This document shows, piece by piece, positions 23,928 through 35,554 of a DNA stretch of 64,000 nucleotides. The DNA comes from Plazaster borealis (taxonomy: Eukaryota > Echinodermata > Asteroidea > Forcipulatida > Labidiasteridae). The notes below the pieces were generated by a model. It saw only the letters and a program-made list of their open reading frames with translations, did not search any database and was not told where the DNA came from. The stretch is taken from positions 21,110,044 to 21,174,043 of the forward strand of contig CM037460.1 in assembly GCA_021014325.1 (NCBI GenBank). The letters are read 5' to 3'. The number at the start of each line of letters is the position of its first letter. Within the stretch, counting starts at the first letter, position 1. Both the position numbers and the translations under genes were made by a program.

Positions 23928-24783
23928 GCATGTATTACACAAAGTTTATTGTAGGTCCTTTGGTAGACTCATTTCAAAGAGTATAACCCTTACAAGAAAA
24001 TATAGCTTTAAGATTGCGGCAAGGATTTGTACACTTGTTTTTTGAAGCCCATTGCAAGCCTGCAAGCTTACAAGCTTGTCAGTTTACTTGCAGCAAGATT
24101 GCTGGGTCCAATTCTACCTGGATTGCATATACAAGCTTGCCATCGGCTTGCAAGCCAAAAAGCTGGCTGCAAACATGCATGGCTTGTTGCATTTAGCTTG
24201 CCATTGGTGATAGCAGTAAAACCTTATTCGTTACAGCTCTTAGCCTTGATCAAGGCAGTCGCATTTCACTCCAAAAAAGACGCCGTAAACCCATCCGTAT
24301 ACGCTGTGCGTAAGGTGTGTATCACATCGCACGACCCACCCGTACACTGTGCGTAATGTGTGTATCACATCGCACGACGCCCGTACACACACTGTGCGCA
24401 GGTCATCCGCACTCGTACCACTCTCCGCATGCGGAGGCCGTCAGGCCGACAGCCTTGACGGGTCTGTAACTTCCGGGTTTAATGTGTTTCTTGATATTTT
24501 CGTCCAATATTGGACGAAAATGGGGGGGGCTCTCGGATATGCTAGTATGCAGCTCATGAATATTTAAATCTTTCGTCAGACCTATTGCAGACAACACAGG
24601 ATGGGAAGCAAATGAATTATTCATGTTGACGTCCAATCACGAGCTTCTCTCACTATGACCTTTGTACCATATCATGCTTGCTGTATATGATGCGATGTGA
24701 GTAGGTACCGACTTAACGGGGTTTGTGTGTAGCATTGTCTCATTTTGGACCGGTAATCTGCGAGGCAGGTCAGTCAGCTCATA

Positions 24784-25920
24784 AGGCCTAAAAAAAACAA
24801 CTTTTTATTGCCCTTTTGGCTAAAAACTCGGGAGGGTCGGTCGGTCGCTTTTTTTTTTTTTAAGAATACGTCAGAGGAGGAAAAAACATAGTACATATGC
24901 ACACAACTTTATGTTTTCAACCATTTTAATGTTCTCAAAGTAGTATACATTCATATGGTGAATACAAAACAAAAATAAACTTTTAAAAACTTGATGTATG
25001 AATAAATAAAATAATAATATCAATATAAAGTTGTTTCTCAACATCAGGCCTGTGAGTGGACCATTAAAAAAAAGCCGAAAAATACATCCATGTAACAACG
25101 ATGGGAGTGGAGCTCCGCCACGCCGAAACTCTTGATAGATGCCGCTCTAAACACTAACGTTCAATCGGAAAAGAAATTGACGCGTGCGATGAAAACTGCC
25201 ACGCAAGGAAAAGGTTTTAAAAATTTTTTTTAAACCGGACCAAGACGGAAAGAAATCTTACATTATTCTGTAAAATAATAATTTTTGTTCAGCCAGGGTA
25301 TCCATCACGCACTTGTGTTGCCCCATGGAGGAATGGTTGCACCGATATCTTGATTGATGTTCGAAAACATGACGCGTTCAATACCACGCCTAGCCGTGCT
25401 TAAAAGTGCGTGTACATGGATATACATGTACATGTACATGCAATGCCAACGATCACACAGCGCCCTCTATTGGCAAGGAGTTGCAACACAAGTGCGTGAT
25501 GGATACCCGCCCATTCACGTTGCGCACTGCATGGCAGCATGGAGCAAGAACATAGGATTTACGGACTTCGTGTCGTGTGTGTGCTGTATGATGTATATGT
25601 AGCAGGCCGACCGGGAAAATTCGTCACGTCTTTTTATCTCACATTTTAAAAAGGCGGAAATAAAAAATCGGCAAGGTCAATGAGAAAGCGGAGATTTCAC
25701 AGGCCTGCAACATAAAACAATATAATTTTGCAAAAGAAACATAAAAACATCGAGGTTTCTATCTTAAATGTCGTTTACTGGGAATCAAAGTATAAAATAC
25801 TTCAAACAAAATCAAAAAATCGCCATTTAAAAATAATAAAAAAATAAAAAAAACGCGACCGTGGATTTCAGATTTTTTGGGTCGGTCGGAAAAGGGCAAT
25901 AAAACCTTTTTTTTAGGCCT
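24784..25920. mobile_element. DNA transposon with AGGCCTAAAAAAAA ends (non-autonomous)
   Basis: The left end aggcctaaaaaaaac (then tttttattgcccttttgg and ggtcggtcgg) is inverted at the right (gggtcggtcgg, aaaagggcaataaaacc, ttttttttaggcct). About 1.1 kb, no transposase frame. A second palindromic element is nested at 25296-25508. Confidence 0.7.
25296..25508. repeat. Nested MITE with 26-bp inverted ends
   Basis: GGGTATCCATCACGCACTTG (then TGTTGC) at the left is mirrored at the right as GCAACACAAGTGCGTGATGG (then ATACCC). It holds a short (ACATGT)n run at about 25423-25440. Confidence 0.85.
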
Positions 25921-26130
25921 AAGTGCTGAACCGGGGCGCGGCCCCTGGAGCTTCATGCGCTGCACTCAAGTTACCTCATTGGACTACCCTCGGATCATTC
26001 GCCATTCTTTTGGTTATTAATTCTGGAGTTGATGTAGTTTCTTCATCTGTGTTTTCCTGACATGTCCTCTCGAAGTCCGACTCTGTGCAGCCACTCACAC
26101 CGTCTTCATACTTTTGAATTGTTCTCAGAC

Positions 26131-26262
26131 AGGGTCTTATAAGAATTTACTGCTAAACAAAAATTGACAGGATACAGCCACACATGATACATGTGAAATA
26201 GATTTTTAGCTACCCTGTTCTAGTGAGTGTACTTGGGAAATTTGGTGTTAGGCAGCTCTTTT
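26131..26262. repeat. Decayed GGGCCCAATTTCATAGAGCT-family copy
   Basis: The internal blocks tgacaggatacagccacaca and gtgttaggcagctct align loosely with the family. The termini have eroded. Confidence 0.4.
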
Positions 26263-26719
26263 TTAGTGGGGCGGCCAAAATGATATAAAAAGTGCAATGA
26301 GCTATATGCCTTCATGAAAAAATCAACAATGGTAGTTTATTGAGTTCTTTGTTTTGTATATTTTTACCTCAAATGAATGCACCAACAATGATTAAATCAC
26401 TGTTTAATGATGCAAGATGGAGACATTTCCTGCTAGAAAATGGTGTATGTAATGTATGTTACAAATTGATCCACGCAACCTCATTTGTTTAATTCCTGCC
26501 ATGCCCTCATTGTCTCGCTCAGCTGAGGAGAATACGCAACATTTTCAGATAGATATTATTATAACAAAGTATTCCCAAATTCAAACCGGCGTGCCAGTTC
26601 GGTAGCCACATCTGGATACTGCATGCATATTCATAAGAATGAGTAAACAAGACTTCCGCCACTGACCAATGGGGTCTCGCCTTTCGCGCGCATTATAGTA
26701 ATGAGTCATTGGCTTCGAG

Positions 26720-26890
26720 ACAGAACCGTCAACCTCGCAGGAACCCATTTTATACCCCTGGGTGAAGAGAATCAATATTAAAGTATCTTGCTCGAGGACA
26801 CAAGTGTCATGACCGGGATTCGAACCCACACCCCGATGACTTAACCACCAGAACTTGAATTCTATGCTCTTAACCACTAGACCATGACAC
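26720..26890 (-). mobile_element. tRNA-derived SINE (head and part of body)
   Basis: On the - strand: gtgtcatggtctagtggtta (A-box-like), gtgggttcgaatcccggtca (B box), then acacttgtgtcctcgagcaa and cttcacccaggggtata, which match the SINE at 58301-58642. This is a tRNA-like promoter of a retroposon and not a working tRNA gene. Confidence 0.75.
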
Positions 26891-27546
26891 CAAGACAAAA
26901 ATAATCATAATGACCGATATCATAACGAAGAGAGTATAACTCCTCAGATGGTTCATAGATATTGATTATATTATTTATAAGCCCCAAAGTGCAGTACACC
27001 AAACCCGCCCCCACCCCGGATAGTTGTAGTAATTGGTTGCCATAGGAGCCGGATAACACCTTGCAAATTTTGTTGTAAGTCCAATGTTTGCTAGTAAAAT
27101 GTTCAATTGAATTAGGAACATTTTAATAGGCGAGAACAGCGCCCTCATTTAAGGTTGAAAACCAGTAGACTATAGAGGCTTCACATCTTAAATCTTTATT
27201 TATGAGAATTTCAATGATTCATTCCATGCAAAAACATTTCACCATATGGCTGTTTGGCTGCTCTTTTTTAATCCATCACCTCACAAACTTCACAAACAAA
27301 TTCAGTATATTAATGAGAACCCTTCAAAATACAAGATTAATTGGTAATTTAAAAAAAAGGAAAGAAGAAAACAAATCAAAATTGAGATTCGTTTGAATCT
27401 GGAAGCTCACTAATTACAAACCTGATTAAATCAAAATCTCCAAAGGAAAGTGGGAAAAGGGCACAAGTAACAATTTTTTCCATAGCAGAAAAAACATTAT
27501 TAATTTTCAAAGATGTTTTTGGGTGCAACAAAGAAAAAGGAGGACT

Positions 27547-27984
27547 TTATGTGTGCATCATAAAGGCCCCGTCTTGTGGAGACTCTTCCTCCTCCTTGGG
27601 TAATTTATCCTTCCTCCGTCCATGCCTCTTTTGACAAATCAAGCAAATCACAACAATCAAACATCCATGGAGAACCAAAAAAGGTCCATAGAGAGATGGG
27701 AAGATGAGCATCTCTTTCAGGAGATCGCTATCCGGGAAGGTCACTAGGAGGAGGGTCAAGGCCAAGCCGATGTTCTGTGCACCTGTTTCAAAGCAGATGG
27801 TGCGGCACTCAATGTGGGGTCTACGGAGGATGAAAGCCAACAGGTAGCCAAAGACGTAGCCAAGCAGTGGCAAGATGAAGCTTGAAAACCAGAGTTGCCA
27901 TGGAGAAGAGAACATAGATGGGTTGATGATGCCATTCAAGACAACGACGACAGCAATGTTAATCAAGACAACAATGCTTCCAAG
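27547..27984 (-). CDS. SLC10 inverted copy, terminal exon
   Basis: 438 bp including the stop at 27547-27549. Acceptor attcttcccag. It codes the last membrane segments, the FETGAQN motif and a basic then acidic tail (RRKDKLPKEEEE). There are no frameshifts or premature stops. Confidence 0.9.
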   Translation of the reverse strand, partial: LGSIVVLINIAVVVVLNGIINPSMFSSPWQLWFSSFILPLLGYVFGYLLAFILRRPHIECRTICFETGAQNIGLALTLLLVTFPDSDLLKEMLIFPSLYGPFLVLHGCLIVVICLICQKRHGRRKDKLPKEEEESPQDGAFMMHT

Positions 27985-30900
27985 CTGGGAAGAATTTGAA
28001 AAATTTGAAAAATAAAGTAACATTTAGGAAGTCATCATTCTCATATTACTATTGACAGGATTTGAATGGCTTAATTATCTTGGACCAAGTTTTGTACCTG
28101 GTCCTAGAGGAGCCAGGTGCCTTAATTAAAAGATTTCCCAAAGAGCATCTCACTCTCATTTAACTTTCCCACTTAATGGATGACTGGTTACCTGGGGCCT
28201 TTCTCAAACCTCGGCTTGGGCTGCGTCTCCGGCTTGGGCTTCGTTATACATTTTTGGAGCAGCGTGTATTTTGCAAGCGGTGGTTCGAACATCAGACGGA
28301 GCCTGGAGCCGGAGCCGGAGCCCAAGCCAAGGTTTGAGAAAAGCCCCGTACTTCAGCTTTTTGGGTTTTTGGGGAAAAATAGGAATGGAAGAGCAAGAAT
28401 AAAATAATACTCATAGCTGTGTAATGTTCTTATTTGTATTTTTGTTGTATATATTAGTAGTAGTAGTAGTAGTAGTAGTAATAGAAGTAGTAGTAGTAGT
28501 AGTATTTGTATTTATTTATTTTTTGTAGGGGGGGTCTCTGACCACTAAGCATGTTCAAAGACTCCTTAATCTTACTGCATGGTAGAAGATGCAAATGAAA
28601 TGAGTGTTCACTTTGCCAAGATTTGTAGTCAGTTACCGGCACTGAAGTCACTGTATCATGGTCCTTTATAGACGGTGACTGCTCTATATTCCGACACCCC
28701 TATATTCCAACACCCCTATGTTCCGACAACCCCCTCATGATTTACATAGGGTTAGGGTTAGGGTTAGGGTTAGGGTTAGATAGGAAAATACACCAGGGTT
28801 GTCGGAACATAGGGATGTCGATACAGAGGGGTTTTGGAACATAGGGGTGTAACCTTTATAGACCAATACTTTTGTAAGCAAACTTTGGCCACAATTTTAT
28901 ATGGGACTCCATGAGTTGCTAATAATATTTTTTCCCCAAATGACAATTTGTTTACGCATTGAAGCATTTGTCTTATTTGTCTAATTGTTTGTGGAACTCT
29001 GTACCAAATCACATTCGCAACATCAACAAACTCCAGACTCTTAAGTCTAAATGAAAAGCACGTTCTCTTCTCGTCCATAAACTGACCAATTTGTAGCATT
29101 CTTTAGTAGCGCATTGCATCTTCATAAGTCTACTTATTATTATTATTTATTATTTGTGGTAGACCTCTTATTAATATCGTTTTTACAAAGATGTTGCAGC
29201 AAAGAGATCTACAGCTTACCTTCGTAATGGTTGGGCACCAGGCAGGCTTCTTGTACTTAATAAGCATACCAATGAGGACTGGTACCAGGATGAGTACCAG
29301 GGAAATGATGATGCTACCGTAAGGAATCACAGCTCCATCATTCGTCCAGGATCGGGAGTAGATCAACAGGTTAAGAGGCATCATTCCCATGGCAACGATG
29401 GTTGAGAAGGCCGTCATGGTGATACTGCCATTGGTAGGAAGTGGAATAGTGAAAAGGTTTTTCATATTGGAGCAGGGAAGAATGATTACAGAACACAGTT
29501 AATTTGTTCTTATTCTAATCGGCTGTAAAACAAAACAAAACAAAACATGTGTACAATTATTTTGTGTCTATGCAAAATATGTTCTTTTATAACTTTATAA
29601 TTTAATGTGTTACCTGAGACAAACATCCCCGTTGCTCCAAAAGGTATACAAGTTGGAGGTGACACCCCCTGGGCAAGTGACAGTGACCAAGACGCCCAAT
29701 GCGTAGCCAGGTTTCAGATGCAGGGCATGGGCCAAACCAAACCCTGACAGGGGGAGGACAATAAACTGGGAGCAGAATCCGATGAACACACCAAAGGGGC
29801 GACGTAGCTGAAAACAATAATACAATTATTCACTAGGTTGGGGTTAATTTATTGGTTGGATTTTCAAAAATTACAATTCCTCATTTTTGAACCAACCTTT
29901 CATATAGATGATGGCAAGTACATTCACATGAACAAATAAGCAAAGAAAACGCCACATAAATATACTGGGCAAGAATTCTGCATGTACTTGACAACCTGTA
30001 TGGCAAGAAATCAGAAAGAAAAAAAGTTTTAAACTGTCAGTAACAAAATGTCAATATCAGCAGATGCATGCAACCATATAGTTAGACCGGGGGAAGTGGT
30101 TGTCAAAATCCTTTTCTTTCTTCAGTAATATTTTTGGCATTTTCAAGCTGTATCTCATCTTCTAAGTGGGCTTGTGGGGAGGGGAATTTTTCTTTTAGCT
30201 TCATTTCTATTTGATTCTGCAATTGGTGTTTTATGGTTAGTTTTTCATTTTTAGTACCGGTACTTACTTTCTGTTATGCATTTTCTTTTCTTTTTTCGGT
30301 TGATGTTTTGTCCATATTTATGTGTTGTCTTTGATGTATTTTTATATATATTGAGGGCCCATGAGCCACCCCATTAAATGGTTGTAAATTAATAACAAAA
30401 ATGTATATAGATAGATTTGGGGATCAGGTTTGCCCAGTGGTTTCTTTCTGCCTTTCTATCACCTCTGTGGACCCCGGTTGAAATCCCACCTTGGACAGAG
30501 GAGCCTGGCACGTGGACTGGGCTTACAGTCCCTACCTGATCCTCCGTGGGTTTTTACCCCATTTGGATTTTTCACCATTTGGGGTTTTCCTCCCACATCT
30601 ATCTAAAACTAAACACTTCTTTTTGTTTCCTAATCACCATCCTGTTAATGGCAGTGCATTGTTGAATGTGCAAAAATGATATCAATAAATGTAATAATAA
30701 TAATTAAAACTTGTAAAGCGCCATCTATCTAAGACTAAACTTATTCTGGCGCATAAAACCAAACAAAAAATAGAGAGAGTAACAAAAAAGATTACAAATT
30801 ACGTAGCTTAGAAAGAAATCAGAGCACATTGAATAAAACAGATTTACATAAACGTGTCGGCAAAAACAAGTGGTAACAAATAACAAACAGAAAGTCAATC

Positions 30901-31248
30901 ATAAGAAACATTGAATAGGTGAGTTTTTAGCAATGTTTTGAAGATGTCCAGAGACTTTTTAGCTCGGATATGTAAAGGAAGAGAGTTCCAGAGAGTGGGT
31001 GCAGATACAGAAAATGCGCGAACGCCATTGGAAGTGGTTGTTTGAGGGACAGTTAAAAGAAGTTGGTTTGTTGAGCGAAGATTGCGAGTTGGCGTATATG
31101 GTGAGAGAATTTCTTTGTATAGATAAATTAATAAAATAGACACACCTACCACTCTTCTAAAGTCATCAGGGGTGACTACACAGCCCAAGGCCACCATGAT
31201 GAAGGCTAGCATGGAGGTAATAAGAATTTTGAAGGCCAGCTTGAGACC
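27547..31248 (-). CDS. SLC10-family Na+/organic anion cotransporter, inverted copy (exons 2-5, first exon not found)
   Basis: SLC10 carriers (NTCP/ASBT family) move bile salts or steroid sulfates with Na+ across the plasma membrane. Exons on -: 31248-31150, 29807-29614, 29424-29220 and 27984-27547, giving 311 residues plus stop with matching phases and GT-AG sites. Seen: GCVVTPDDF, the CPGG motif (TVTCPGGVTSN), MTAFSTIVAMGMMPLNLLIYS, and the Na+-site motif CFETGAQNIGLALT. All are conserved as in ASBT (EIKKF, CPGGTASN, GMMPLCLLIY, FETGMQN). The hydrophobic segments fit most of a 9-TM fold. There is no first coding exon on this strand. The only matching first exons nearby (23803, 45490) lie on +. 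It may be functional with an unrecognised first exon, or a recently stranded copy. The C-terminal tail (SPQDGAFMMHT) differs from the + strand gene. Confidence 0.88.
28194..28347. repeat. MITE, ends GGGGCCTTTCTCAAACCTCG
   Basis: The left end ggggcctttctcaaacctcg (then gcttgggct) is mirrored at the right as agcccaagccaaggtttgag (then aaaagcccc). It lies in the last intron of the inverted SLC10 copy. Confidence 0.85.
28460..28530. repeat. (TAG)n / (AGT)n microsatellite
   Basis: A run of tag/agt triplets with a few interruptions, followed by TATTTATTT. It is intronic. Confidence 0.9.
28674..28854. mobile_element. Telomere-repeat MITE, copy 2
   Basis: The ends ggtgactgctctatattccg and (inverse) cataggggtgtaacc flank GACACCCCTAT-type modules and a (TTAGGG)n tract at about 28746-28780. 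A perfect 9-bp target duplication, TTTATAGAC, abuts both ends (28665-28673 and 28855-28863). Confidence 0.92.
28905..29110 (+). mobile_element. LINE ORF2 C-terminal remnant
   Basis: The + strand reads LWNSVPNHIRNINKLQTLKSK. This matches the common non-LTR retrotransposon C-terminus (LWNSLPxxIR...FK). It is truncated and frame-shifted, inside an SLC10 intron. Confidence 0.6.
29220..29424 (-). CDS. SLC10 inverted copy, exon 4
   Basis: 205 bp. The first base T completes the split Ser codon, then ITMTAFSTIVAMGMMPL and a membrane segment to CPTITK in phase 0. Acceptor ccaatggcag, donor aag|gtaagc. Confidence 0.9.
29614..29807 (-). CDS. SLC10 inverted copy, exon 3
   Basis: 194 bp from LRRPFGVFIGFCSQF to NGDVCL plus two bases of a Ser codon. 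It contains the CPGG motif. Acceptor tgttttcag, donor ctcag|gtaaca. The intron sequence just upstream (29820-29900) is also recognisable upstream of the + strand copy (50440-50560), showing that the duplication included introns. Confidence 0.9.
30690..31135 (-). mobile_element. LINE 3' end (RT ORF C-terminus)
   Basis: On the - strand it reads GVRAFSVSAPTLWNSLPLHI then RAKKSLDIFKTLLKTHLF, the typical C-terminal tail of a non-LTR retrotransposon ORF2. It is followed by gcgctttacaag and an (ATT)n tail. It is 5'-truncated and sits in the intron after exon 2 of the inverted SLC10 copy. Confidence 0.85.
31150..31248 (-). CDS. SLC10 inverted copy, exon 2
   Basis: 99 bp, phase 0 at both ends. Acceptor tttcatttacag, donor gtg|gtaggt. 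It codes GLKLAFKILITSMLAFIMVA then LGCVVTPDDFRRV, the first membrane segment and the loop after it. It has the same length and donor as 49429-49527. Confidence 0.88.
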
Positions 31249-31972
31249 CTGTAAATGAAATGATGAAGAGTCAAGGAGAATATAATTGTTTCATCATCAG
31301 GAATGCCGTAGCAGTACCATTCAAAAAATTACCTTTAGAGTTCATGATAGGAAAAATTAGGGATACGCTGGTCCTGAAGGGACTTACACATTGCAAATAT
31401 CTTTGCAAATAATGTGCAATGTCCAGTGGTGTAACTAAGGGGGAGGGGAACACAGGGGGAGGGGTTAAAATTGCCAGAGCAAAATGTAACATTTTAAAAG
31501 CTTTAATGTGATAACTTTAATGTTTTTAAAACTATTTTTCCATTCACACCCAGACATTGATTTTTTGTTACACTCACGTCAGAAGAAAAATACAAATGAA
31601 AACTACAGTTTTAGGCCAGAGGTGCCCCCCCCCCATCCTCCCGAAAAAATAGTGCACCTCTTTGTGCCCCCCCTAAAATTTACCCAAGTTTTAGCGCTGG
31701 CAATGTTGCAGATTTTTATCACAGATGTTGATACTACTGCTGACGACATATAGAGGGCGTGCTCAGCAGACTCAGAAGGAGAGTTTGAGCTCAGTAATCT
31801 CCATATTCTATTTCTGTTGTGTGGGTGTATTCACAAAATTTACCCAAATCAAATAGTTCACTTCTATTGTCCACAAGACGCTAAATTACATCAGGGGGGT
31901 CACATTTTTCAGAAATTGCCTGGTTTTGTTTCAAAGGATTTTGTGCGTGCTGTTCATTGTGTTTGAGTTTAT

Positions 31973-32347
31973 TTAAAGGCATCGTACACGTTTGGTAATT
32001 GTCAAAGACCAGTGTTTTCATTTGATGTATCCCAACATATGCATAAAATAACAAGCCTGTGAAAATTTGGGCTCAATTGGTCATCGAAGTTGCAAGAAAA
32101 TAATGAAAGAAAAAATACCCTTTTTGTACAAATTTGTGTGCTTTCAGATAGAAATAAAAACTTCTTGCAAGAAGTTTTTATTGTTTTAGTGAGAAATTAC
32201 CTCTTTCTCAAAAACTACGATACTTCAGAGGGAGTCGTTTCTCACAATGTTTTATACTATCAACAGCTCTCTGTTGCTCGTTACCAAGTCAGTTTTTATG
32301 CTAATATATACTTTGAGTAATTACCAAACGTGTACGATGCCTTCAAA
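31973..32347 (+). repeat. TTAA MITE (family M1), copy 2
   Basis: It starts TTAAAGGCATCGTACACGTT, ends CAAACGTGTACGATGCCTTC, and has the central palindrome acttcttgcaagaagt. The right TTAA is mutated. Confidence 0.88.
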
Positions 32348-32699
32348 GAAGAAACAACAAAGTATTTGGGAACAACTTCCTCAAACAATTTGTAGTATTA
32401 ATTGGGATGGAAATGTTTCTAAGTTCACTTGATACTGTGTAGTAAATTAGTAAATTTATCAAAAGGAAAGTAAATTTATCAAAAGGAAAGTTCTCACGGT
32501 ATTAGCCTTGATGAAGGCGTTGGAGTTTTTTTCTCAATTTTATTTTATTGTTTTCATTTTTATTTTATTTGCGCCGCGCTACCCACCCGAGCTACCAACC
32601 CGCCCGAGCTGTGTGCTGTGCACGGTGTCTGTGTGTGCAGTACGGTATGCGCGTGCTCGATCGTGTGAGCTGTATGCGACACTCACCGAAACAACGCCT

Positions 32700-32880
32700 T
32701 GAGGTTGATATTGTGTTTGAAAAAGCCTTCGGAGCGCCACGGCAGCCCGGGGTTGTCCCCAGGGAGCTGAGAAAGATTAAAGGAATGTTATTGGCCCAAT
32801 GACCAGGGCACTAATGTAAAGCGCATTGATACGTTATTGTAAAATGCGCTATTATATAAGAACTAGTTGTTATTATTTAC
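32700..32880 (+). mobile_element. SINE 3' half
   Basis: It matches the 3' half of the SINE at 58301-58642 (gaggttgatattgtgtttga, gttattggcccaatgaccag, taaagcgcattga) and ends in an ATT-rich tail. Confidence 0.8.
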
Positions 32881-33671
32881 GTTTGTTTTATGTTTTTACG
32901 CCCCTGCCGTTGTTACACCAAACGCGTCGAACCCTGCCATTCCAATCTCCTCGACCTCACTAGTGCAATGTAATAAAAGACGGGCCATGCAAAGAACGCA
33001 AAACGCGGGGACGTCTAAACCCCGTTTTACTTGTTACTTATCGAAAGAGGGCGGGCTAGGCAAGACGTTTTTGCAGAAAAAATGCATGCAAAGCGGGAAA
33101 AGGTGACGGTGAATGAAGTTGAAAAGCCATTGTTTTCGAAGAGTTTAGCTGCGATTTATGGTAATATATTCAGCCTACATGTATATTTAGAGTTCATTGT
33201 TAACTGGGATTGATTACACTTACAGTAGGACAGTGAATAATATCGTTGTCGATGAAAAAAGGAAATTCATTAGATCATCATCACGGTTCGTGGGCTAAAG
33301 TCAGGTGTTCGTGGCGCGCGCTATTGGCGAGTTGATTGAGCGGGTCGTCGGCCGCGCTGTGCGTGAAAGGTAAACGAGAAACGTCTTGCACCAAGACCAC
33401 AGCGCATTAGCAAAATCGTGGATGCCGGGCAGTCAAACCGTGTCAGGTAACGCCGCCGATTTTCTTCATAAATTACACCAAAACGAGTGAGCTCTTTTTC
33501 GAATTAATGTGCTGTCCACAAATGAGCTACAATAAGTGACAACTGGGGAAAAAATCTCGGCATAAAAACGTGAGTTTCTTTTCGAAAACAAATGTCACCT
33601 CCTGGAGGTACGTGGGCGTAGGGCCAAGGATCGGAGGAAGTCCAGAGAATTTGGCACTATTAATGGGGCTA

Positions 33672-33730
33672 TACCATAGAGTAAGGACAGAGAACTCTAT
33701 GATAGAGTTCTCTGTCCTTACTCTATGGTA
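33672..33730. repeat. 59-bp near-perfect palindrome
   Basis: The 29-base arm taccatagagtaaggacaga + gaactctat (33672-33700) is exactly mirrored at 33702-33730 with a single G between the arms. Confidence 0.95.
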
Positions 33731-33788
33731 GAATTAAGTTAGCTATCGTCTCCATGAACGAACAAACCTCCTTATCATGCTATAGTAT

Positions 33789-34157
33789 ACAAAGGTATCG
33801 TACACGTTTGGTAATGACTCAAAACAAATATTAGCATAAAATAGCATAAAAACTTACTTGGAAACAAGCAATGGAGAGCTGTTGATGGTATGTAGGAAAC
33901 GACTCCTCATTCCCTCTGAAGTAACGTAGTTTTCTCACTAAAATAATAACAACTTCTTGCAAGAAGTTTTTATTCCTATCTGAGAGCACACAATTGTACA
34001 GCAAGGGTGTTTTTTCTTTCATCATTTTCTTGCAACACCACTTCGATGACCAATTGAGCCCAAATTTTCACATGCTTGTTATTTTATGCATATGTTGGGA
34101 TACACCAAGTGAGAACACTGGTCTTTGACAATTTCCAAACGTGTACAGTGCCTTTAA
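33789..34157 (-). repeat. TTAA MITE (family M1), copy 3
   Basis: An inverse copy of the family: aaaggtatcgtacacgtttg at the left and tgtacagtgcctttaa at the right, with the central acttcttgcaagaagt. Confidence 0.88.
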
Positions 34158-34278
34158 GTTGAAAAATAATCATATTCATATTAGAACCAACTAGAGCTTG
34201 AGTGTTTGTCAACTGACAAACTCGTGTTTGGGAACACAAAAGCATAACTAGATGTTAAATTTGTATCAGGGATAAAGA

Positions 34279-34318
34279 TAGCCCCACTTCTGGATCGTTG
34301 GCCACAGAAGTGGGGCTA
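34279..34318. repeat. Short perfect hairpin
   Basis: The 14-base arm TAGCCCCACTTCTG is mirrored exactly by CAGAAGTGGGGCTA, with a 12-base loop. It is not followed by a T-run, and I see no known RNA. Confidence 0.8.
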
Positions 34319-34470
34319 GGATAAAGAGTACTGCCCTATTGTTTGGTTTTGGAAAGGTTTCCGTATCTGACTTTGACTGCCACTTTTTCACTTATTCAAT
34401 GTCAAGTCACTGTTATTTAATTAGAATAATACCAAAAGCAATAGAGGGGGTCTCATTTGAGTAAATAAGA

Positions 34471-35554
34471 TACAGTCGTTTGACCAGTTCTGGATCCCTT
34501 TTTGAATTCATGTTGTTTTTTGTTGTAATCTTTTTGTCATCTTCAACAAAAAAGTTGATCAGTTTACCTAAACTGTCATAAAACTCACCAAGTAGGCTAT
34601 CCACTGACAAAAAAAGATAAATACTTTTGAAGAGGCTTCGAGAAAAGTATACATGTAGTCACCTGTTTGACCAGTTCAGGATCAGTTAATTCTATTCTGA
34701 ATCAGTAGCATGCCCTTTATTGCAAACCCATACTCCCATTCATAAAACTGTCTCTAAAGGACACAAACTTCAGAAGTGTGTTGGTATGGATGTGGACTTC
34801 CTTTCAGAGATTGTCAAGTTTCTTCAACAGCAGTGCAAGAACCCAGCGACAAAAACACAAAACAACAGCACCCAGGCAAATGAAAAAGTGAAGCGCGTCT
34901 AGTAAAAGCAACAGTGACCCGAATGTTTATTCTTTACAGGACCGCAACTCCCGCCTCCAAGTTTCATTTTCTCACAAAAAAACAATATTACTACAAGAAG
35001 TTGTCGAAGTAATGTATCTTAAAAGCAATAACTAAACCTTCTACAGCAGCCATAGGATTTTACCTCACTGAGTATGCCACCATTTGACACAATGAGATGT
35101 TGAGTGATGCTGAACTGGTCAAGGGTACGATGCCCCCAAAAAGTCGATTTTGGTAATTTCATCTCCTCAAAAAAGCAAGACGACTGCTCAGTATTTACGT
35201 GAAATATTTCTTACATATTCTTAGCATAAGAATATGTAAGAAATATGCCTTTTTACATAAATGTTATTCGCCCTGGCATTCAAATTTAAAGGTGAGAAGG
35301 TTTAATAGCGTTTTTAAACCAACATTTCTTTTACTTTATAATGATCTATCGCAGACAAACTTCAGAAAAATTGCCATAATTGATTTGTCGATGATGTTTG
35401 GCACCTTATTTTGGGTTTGTTGGTTTGTTGGATGTTATTCTTCTCATGTATCAACAGAAATTGGTAATGTGAGAAGGAATTTAATTTTTTGGTTATTGCA
35501 AATCTGAAGTGATCCGGAACTGGTAAGTGATTCCGAACTGGTCAAATGACTGTA
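34471..35554. mobile_element. Tc1/mariner-like non-autonomous element
   Basis: The ends TACAGTCGTTTGACCAGTTC and (inverse) GAACTGGTCAAATGACTGTA are bounded by TA. CAGT ends and a TA target suit Tc1/mariner. Extra inner copies of the end motif lie at about 34661-34683, 35110-35125 and 35513-35525. No transposase motifs are seen. Confidence 0.65.

Larger units (their letters stand above)
22208..23955 (+). repeat. Duplicated SLC10 5' region (left copy)
   Basis: This segment matches 43672-45655 in order and orientation. Shared blocks include tggacac(g/a)gcttctaattac, the 79-bp leader exon, ttcatccctcca and the first coding exon. The two differ by insertions and deletions. No + strand SLC10 exons follow this copy, so it is an orphan 5' end. 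Confidence 0.85.
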
